This document shows, one piece after another, positions 58,388 through 64,000 of a stretch of 64,000 nucleotides of DNA. The notes beneath the pieces were generated by a model. That model saw only the letters and a list, made by a program, of their open reading frames with translations, was not told where the DNA came from and did not search any database. Source of the DNA: Fistulifera solaris. Lineage: Eukaryota; Bacillariophyta; Bacillariophyceae; Naviculales; Stauroneidaceae. Positions within the stretch are counted from its first letter, which is position 1; each line of letters opens with the position of its first letter. The stretch spans positions 372,001 to 436,000 of the forward strand of contig AP026141.1 in NCBI GenBank assembly GCA_030295235.1, given 5' to 3'. The translations under genes and the position numbers were made by a program.

Positions 58388-59333
58388 TCAAAAAATAAAC
58401 TGCCGTCTCACTTTGACTTCGGCTGCCAGGCCCCGTGTTGAGGTGCCCTCCAGCGGCAACCGGATATCGGTGATCCACTTGCCACCGGCCGTGCTCTGAT
58501 CCGTCCAGTTGATATCGATCGAGTGGGACGGATCGACTTTGGTATGCAACATAGCCCCATTGTTCCATTTGACGCTCCACTGATACAGTACCCGGGCGTC
58601 TTTAAGATGAATTTCGGGAGCAATTATGTTACTATCGCTCAGCGCATAGACCATGGACAGAGTAGGATCTTTCGCACGAAGATTTAAAATGGCTTTCGTT
58701 CGACCTGCACCGCCAGTGACGGCTTCGATAATGCAGGATATTTTGTCTCTCAACAACGTCTGCCGGAAGTCCACGGATGGACTCAATCGAAGTGTACTCA
58801 GACTAGCAAAGGGCAGATAAAAGAGCGCACTGGCGTTGATGGTTTCTATCAGTCTCCGACGCTGATTGCTTAGCTTGCCGAAAATATAAGAAGGGCCTCG
58901 AGTGAATTGCAACAAAGATCTTTTGCCCCGATCGAAAATCAAATACAGGTTGAACTTCAAGTTGATTGATCGGACCTAATGAAAATTTCCCCTTCACATC
59001 CACGCGACTCGGTAATCGCTTTAGATCATTGTAGTTGTAGCCGATCCCCGCGTCGATGGATTTGAGGGATGGCATCCAAATTGGGATGGGTGCAACTTTA
59101 CTGCGAATATTGAAGAATGCATTTGGCTGCAAGGATGAAATATCGAACCATGATCGGGAATGTCCGTCGTGGTACAAGTGGTGGGCCGAAAGAGCGCCCT
59201 CATGCGAAGGATCTTTGACGGTGACGGTCACCGCGGAGTTGATTTCGAAGCGAGCACCATGAATCGTCTCAAAGAGCAGCAAGCCGGCTAAAAATATGTT
59301 GAATAGCATTTCTGATCTTGGAAGAAACACCAT
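58388..59333 (-). CDS. Secreted beta-rich protein of unknown function
   Basis: About 314 aa in one exon. The ATG at 59333 precedes a signal peptide (LFNIFLAGLLLFETIHGA; a second Met could also be used). The rest consists of alternating polar and hydrophobic strands, e.g. FEINSAVTVTVKDPS, YNYNDLKRLPSRVDVKGKFS, LSPSVDFRQTLLRDKISC and KVDPSHSIDINWTDQST, reminiscent of beta-barrel or beta-sandwich proteins. No known domain is recognised. The frame is split near 58921-58929, where a C4 or T4 run has one base too many; removing it gives FDFRSGKRSLLQFTRG and 315 codons. Confidence 0.6.
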
Positions 59334-60144
59334 TGGCAATTAGTTTGAGCGATACAATGTGAATAATCGGACGTAAACATCATGGTGATGCAGTTCAAAT
59401 TCAACATGACTTTCTTCACAACAAACAATAAGATTTTTTGACATCATTCGTGACTCAAACCCCATTCCGTCCTTTGAGCCTTTGAGAGCTTTGAGGCAAC
59501 GCACGGACTGATCCCTTATCCTTATTCTTTCCTGAGTTTACGCGCTCGAACGGTGACCGCACCGCGCAAACCGGCCACGTCTGTTTTTTTGATCTTGAAG
59601 TGACCTTTCGAACCATTGAAAAGGTATACGTCATTTAGGTCGATCGTGTGAGTATTTTCTGTTGTGATCGTTAACTGACAATACGCACCCTAACTAAAGA
59701 CTTAGCATCGCTAAACTCATAGGCTGGGAAAATTCGAATTTAAATTTACTTACGAGTGGAGCTCTGTCTAGTGCTAAGTAGGAACAATTTTCCGTTGAAC
59801 GATTCGTACTCAGAACTATCAAAATTGTTTTCGACAGTCGCTTCGAGTTCGATTATTTAGAAACTCCGTGCGGAAGTAGATTCCGATTATGAGAACTTTC
59901 CGTTCGAAATCCATTGCGTAAGCCGGTCAGTATAGAGTTGATAAGTATAAGACAAACGTCATCGGTAGATTGTGTAGGCGGGATACGGGGATGGCCGGTG
60001 CGTTGGCTGTTGGTTAGCGCGGAGTAGGAATGTGGGAGCCAAACACGCCATTCCCAAGTCTGATTGACCACACAAATTCGAAAACTTGTCCACTTGCACA
60101 TTTAGCAAAACTCTCTTCTACATCTCTACCAAACAAGAATAATC
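59334..60144. other. Intergenic region containing a possible small gene
   Basis: Apart from the low-confidence two-exon model at 59522-59914 I see nothing here. The right-hand part is the leader of the small secreted protein gene at 60145. Confidence 0.4.
59522..59914 (-). CDS. Possible small two-exon gene, unknown product (low confidence)
   Basis: A stretch of codons ending GSKGHFKIKKTDVAGLRGA and RARKLRKE before a stop at 59522 looks coding rather than random. An upstream segment with FDSSEYESFNGKLFLLST ends at a good GTAAGT donor (59753), and an AACAG acceptor at 59659 joins the two in frame (intron 95 bp). From an ATG at 59914 the model gives 98 aa only if one base is removed from the T3 run at 59856-59858. 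The family is unknown. The first exon could be wrong while the second is right. Confidence 0.3.
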
Positions 60145-60360
60145 ATGAACAAGGTCTTCATTCTATCGTTGTTGCTCGCTGTTGTTGCCGCACAAGACGA
60201 GGCTTCTGATATGCCAAGCGACATGCCTTCGGACATGGGAAGTATGGAAGCCCCGGCCGGCACCCCGGTTGATGAACCCGCAGGTGGAGACTCCTCGGCC
60301 TTTGCCGCCCGTGCCATCGTCGGTGCTGCCGTTATTGCTGTTGGATCCATGTTCCTATAA
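60145..60360 (+). CDS. Very small secreted protein, possibly GPI-anchored
   Basis: 71 aa. The N-terminus MNKVFILSLLLAVVAAQ is a good signal peptide with an AxA-type cleavage site. The middle is acidic and rich in Pro, Met, Ala and Ser with a DMPSDMPSDMGSM repeat. The end is GDSSAFAARAIVGAAVIAVG plus a few hydrophobic residues, that is a small-residue site followed by a hydrophobic tail as in GPI-anchor signals. If the anchor is added the mature product is only about 30-35 residues, as in arabinogalactan-type peptides. A hydrophobic C-terminal helix acting as a membrane anchor is the alternative. Confidence 0.65.
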   Translation: MNKVFILSLLLAVVAAQDEASDMPSDMPSDMGSMEAPAGTPVDEPAGGDSSAFAARAIVGAAVIAVGSMFL

Positions 60361-61084
60361 ACGGATGCACGATCCGGACCATTCCCGTCCTTTTGTGTGT
60401 CATTGTGGGGAATCAGAGATTGTCGGCCATAGCCTTTTTATAAGCTGAAGTCCACGAATAAGTAGATTTGAGTAAAATGCATTTGAACAAACTGACCATA
60501 TTTTAGTATTATACATTGATTGTTTGACATGACGAGCTTCAAGCTCTATCGACCGCTTTTTTCCCCATGGTCATCATGGCCACGACTTGGCTCATCATTC
60601 GTCATCGAATATTCCAGGAGATCGTGTGAATTGTCCGTTGGCGATAGCTAGACTTCGTCGAAGTGTACTCTTTCATACACTTTGTAACTGAGTTGGAAAG
60701 GTATGAGCATGTTTGCGCGCTGTCCTCCCACGTGGTATGGGCGTGCGCGCAAAGTACAGAATTTTTGAATGCTTAGGCTCATCAACTCTCCCGGCGCTAG
60801 CTTCCATTACATTAATGTACTCGTATTCACGCCAGCATCTACTATCAACATTTTCGTTTTAATTACGATTTGCAATTATACGCCGGCATGTCCAGAGTAT
60901 GGACTAAACAATCGCCTCACAAGCGGGCCGGATACATTTGAATTCTCCCTCCAACACCGACATGAAACACCACCCGCACGGTTCACATCTTTGTTGATGA
61001 TTGCGCTCCAAAGAAACGCATAGCCTTTCCTGTATCTTCTTTAATCATTGCTAGATTACATCGATCTCTCTTCAACCTACAAAA
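60361..61084. other. Intergenic region
   Basis: No gene or repeat recognised. It contains the 3' end of the small secreted protein and the promoter of the Twinkle gene. Confidence 0.4.
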
Positions 61085-63481
61085 ATGCTTCGAATAACGT
61101 TACGCAACAAAAGAGCCATCACCAGGTCGATTGCTGTTCTACCGTCAAATGACACTCCTTCTCGACATTTCAAATCTGTTACAATGCCCAGCGCTTCTTC
61201 CCCTGTACATTCATATAAATCTCCTTACTTGCTCCCTTGTCGTCACAAGAGCGTCTTTGTTTCAAAACATAATCAGTCATTAAATGTCACTGCTGAAGAC
61301 ATTATCAATCAAGTCAAATGGAATGTAGAGTCTTCTCCGAAATACCGAACGACCAACAACCATGTTATTTTAGAAGAGTGCCCGTTCTGCACGAAACCAA
61401 CAAAAGGAAAAGCCGAAAACACGTTCAAATTGTACATACAACTCGGAGGAGGCGCTTATTTCTGTCATCGATGCGGCCAAGGTGGCTCTTGGTTTGATTT
61501 CAAGGCCAAAACGTCGAAGGATCCACAAGTTGTGAAAAGTGCCAGCCAAACCATTTACAGTCCCAAGATGCACGCCTCTCAGCCGCTGCCCATGCCGTCA
61601 TCACGACTGCAAGCTCTCTACAATAGCCAGCTTCTCGATCAACCCGACAATGATGTATTGAGATATCTGACCGAAACGCGGGGATTGACCGTCAAGACTC
61701 TGCGAAAGTACGGAATCGGCCGAGCGAAGTACTCCTTCAACAACGACGGCGCGTGGGAACCTGTCGAGTGCGTAACGTTTCCTTGGATTATGAAAGCATC
61801 GGATGTATCCTTTCAGGAGGAACTACGCGGCGTCAAACATCCGGTCGAAGATCCCAATTCGTTTTTGACGCGTCGCATTAAAGTCAGAGCCTTGGAGAAC
61901 AAAGCTTGGCAGCGCTTGGATCCTGCGGGCGGTGGATGGGGTTTCTTTGGGTATCACACACTTGACGGAGCGGACAAGAGTCAACCGATTGTGGTAACGG
62001 AAGGAGAATACGATGCCATGGCCGTCTGGCAAGCCACCGGCATTCCCGCGATTAGTTTGCCGAATGGATGCCGGTCTCTGCCCGTGGAAGTGCTGCCCTT
62101 ATTAGAAGATTATGAAAAGATATACCTATGGATGGACAACGACGGACCGGGACAAGAAGGTGCTCGTGTTTTCTCACAAAAGATTGGTCTCGGAAGGTGT
62201 TTCATGGTGCAGCCGACTCTGGAAAGCACGGGTTGCCTCGAATTCGCGGATTTACCAAAAGACGCGAACGATGCACTATTGCAAGGCCATGACTTGAAAC
62301 GCATCATCATGGAAGCGAAACCAGTACCTCATGAGCAGGTTTTGTCATTCAGCGATTTGCAGGACAGCGTATTGCACGAGATACTGCACCCCGAAAAGTA
62401 CGAAGGAACGAAGTTACCTAGCTTGCCGAAATTCTCTGCAGTCGTGAAAGGTTTAAGAAGAGGTACGTTTACTTCACTGTTGTTTCTACTATTCATGTGC
62501 TTCTGCTTTGACACTTACAAATCGCCTTTTGGTATCTTCTCGTTACAGGTGAACTTACCGTTGTGACTGGGCCCACGGGATCCGGAAAAACTACTTTTCT
62601 AGGTACGCGTTGATAGTTTCCTGCCTTCTTTAAATCGTAAAGTTATCCTCACTAGCTGCACGACAGGTCAAATGTCGCTGGACTTGGCCGAACAAGGTGT
62701 AAATGTTCTTTGGGGCAGCTTTGAAGTGCGAAACACAAGACTCATTCACAAATTGCTGCAGCAGTTCGCTCGACAACCCTTACCGAGAGGCGATCCTTCC
62801 TCCGCGGATAAGCTGAAAGATATAGCCAAGCGCTTTGGGGAGCTCCCCTTGCACTTTCTCAAATTCCATGGGGCGTCCGAGCTCGAAGAAGTGCTGGATG
62901 CCATGGAATATGCTGTTTACGTCCATGACTGCGAACATATCGGTAAGCTTCAGACAAAGTCTTGCTTTCTCTTGTCACATTCCACTCACACAACATGCAC
63001 TATTTTTTTTGTAGTCCTGGACAACCTCCAATTCATGATTTCACGACAAAACCTTGCATCGCGCAGCGGGAACTCTAATTTCGACAAATTCGATGCCCAA
63101 GACATTGCGATTGAGAAGTTTCGCAAGTTCGCCACCGAACGAAACGTTCACCTGTCGCTGGTGGTCCACCCACGCAAGGAAGACGAGTCGGCCCGACTCG
63201 GCATTTCCTCCATCTACGGCAGCGCGAAAGCGACACAGGAAGCCGACAATGTACTAATATTACAAAAAGACAATCAAAAGAAGTATCTCGATGTCCGCAA
63301 GAATCGCTTTTCCGGCGATTTGGGCGCCACCGAAATTTTCTTTGATCGCGCGACGAACCGCTATAGGGAAGCGCCCACCAATCACGTCGTAACGCCCAAA
63401 ATCACGAACAAAGCTCCTATCGCATCAATTGAAGATCACTGGGACAAGTATTTCTCGTCGCACCTCACCGAAAACAGCTGA
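61085..63481 (+). CDS. TWNK: Twinkle-type mitochondrial (organellar) DNA helicase-primase
   Basis: Four exons, 61085-62462, 62549-62602, 62667-62942 and 63015-63481 (introns 86, 64 and 72 bp, all in phase 1), give 724 aa with no correction. The N-terminus is basic and hydroxylated without acidic residues (MLRITLRNKRAITRS), a typical mitochondrial presequence; plastid or dual targeting is possible. A primase zinc finger follows: CPFC at 99-102 and CHRC at 127-130. The TOPRIM part has VVTEGEYDAMAVWQATG and LWMDNDGPGQEGA. The helicase half has the Walker A loop GPTGSGKTT (about 467-475), VLDNLQF as Walker B, and VVHPRKED and YGSAKATQEADNVLIL motifs of the DnaB/T7 gp4 family. Unlike animal Twinkle, the intact zinc finger suggests a working primase, as in plants. 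The helicase unwinds organellar DNA at replication forks. Confidence 0.9.
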
Positions 63482-63550
63482 GTCAACACAATTGCTCTAT
63501 TCATATACTCTTTAGATGATTCTCTTTTGCCATGTGCTAGCTTACAATTT

Positions 63551-63997
63551 CTATTTGTGCTCCTCAATTAATTCCTGTAACTTTGTAGGATTCGCCCCCA
63601 TCATTCGATCGACTATCTCTCCTCCTTTGATGAACAGAAATGTAGGCATGGCAGATACTAAAGGATAGAAAGAAATAATAGAGTGAGATGCAATTGTCCG
63701 AGAAATCAAGTTTCCAAAAGATGGACTTACCATTGTACTTTGCAGCCGCTGTAATGATTCGACAGAGGCAACAATTCGAGAAATAAGATGAGAAAATACA
63801 AAGAACGACCCTGATGTGTGTCATCAACACTTACTATCCGGATTCTCGTCAACATCTACTTTCAAGAATACAACATCATCGAAGGAATCCGACAATTCAT
63901 GAAACTGGAAAAAACGACGTGAGCTGCCTGTCGTAGAAGGACGCGCAATACACAAAAGATACGTACCACCGGAGAAATCATTTTGCAAGGTCCACAC
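63551..63997 (-). CDS. Thioredoxin (5' end beyond window)
   Basis: The last four exons of a thioredoxin: 63997-63967, 63904-63835, 63748-63731 and 63657-63551, with introns of 62, 86 and 73 bp. The bases at the right edge read CAG then G-TGT-GGA-CCT-TGC, so the active site CGPC is present; the tryptophan of WCGPC is split across an intron whose acceptor is at the window edge. Next come KMISPV, FHELSDSFDDVVFLKVDVDE, and, after splicing, NPDTAAKYNVSAMPTFLFIK with the conserved cis-proline (MPT) and MMGANPTKLQELI. The third exon is only 18 nt. Thioredoxins reduce disulfides of target proteins; compartment cannot be told without the first exon. Confidence 0.85.
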
Positions 63998-64000
63998 CTG

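Noticed and set aside
1-64000. Genes split by frame changes read as pseudogenes
   Set aside because: Essential conserved genes are affected, each by one base in a homopolymer, and otherwise show no decay or internal stops.
1-64000. Programmed frameshifting as in Euplotes
   Set aside because: The shift sites do not coincide with a stop codon or a common slippery motif, occur in both directions and at A, T, C and G runs.
1-64000. Mobile elements, virus-like elements, CRISPR arrays, rRNA and tRNA genes
   Set aside because: I looked for transposase, reverse transcriptase, capsid, terminal repeats, spaced repeats and tRNA arms and found nothing I can support; a tRNAscan run could still find a tRNA I missed.

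Overview
This is nuclear DNA of a photosynthetic stramenopile, most likely a pennate diatom close to Phaeodactylum tricornutum. Genes are dense and lie on both strands. Introns are few and short (58-175 bp, GT-AG). One protein carries a plastid pre-sequence with the ASAF cleavage motif typical of secondary plastids, and several families look diatom-type (a methyltransferase-glycosyltransferase fusion, a one-helix light-harvesting-like protein, several ELOVL6-like elongases). The species name is inference. I see no transposon, virus-like element, CRISPR array, rRNA or tRNA gene.

Layout. 1-4.5 kb: an Eaf6-like NuA4 subunit (runs off the left edge), an ER nucleotide-sugar/UAA transporter and an unknown nuclear-type protein. 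4.5-8.8 kb: two membrane-anchored carbohydrate-type enzymes on the minus strand, an FkbM-like methyltransferase and a methyltransferase-glycosyltransferase fusion. 9.4-22.7 kb: a Ser/Arg-rich unknown, a voltage-sensor-like protein without a pore, an ELMO-domain protein, two divergently transcribed plastid-type small membrane proteins, a secretory type I membrane protein and a large ankyrin-pseudokinase. 23-28 kb: three ELOVL6-type fatty-acid elongases with the same exon architecture. 28.5-36.6 kb: a Gfo/Idh/MocA oxidoreductase, an XRN1-like 5'-3' exoribonuclease, proteasome beta5, adenine phosphoribosyltransferase and a DHHC palmitoyltransferase. 37-46 kb: a giant p115/Uso1-headed coiled-coil protein (about 2,930 aa) with a nearly perfect 588-bp internal repeat. 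46.5-64 kb: exportin-T, an HMG-box protein with a split box and polyQ tracts, a zinc-ribbon/MORN protein, several membrane or secreted unknowns, a mitochondrial Twinkle helicase-primase and a thioredoxin with an 18-nt exon (runs off the right edge).

Quality of the sequence. Many clearly conserved genes (proteasome beta5, XRN, exportin-T, DHHC, p115, ELMO and others) are split into overlapping reading frames. In each case I could restore one continuous frame by changing one base in a short homopolymer. After those corrections and the introns read here, total CDS lengths come out divisible by three. About 25 such sites occur, some with one base too many and some with one too few. I read this as uncorrected homopolymer error in the assembly, not as pseudogenes. 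Each affected gene is annotated as a single CDS and the site is named.

The genes do not form one pathway. The local groupings that make biochemical sense are the elongase cluster, the methyltransferase/glycosyltransferase pair and the divergent plastid pair.
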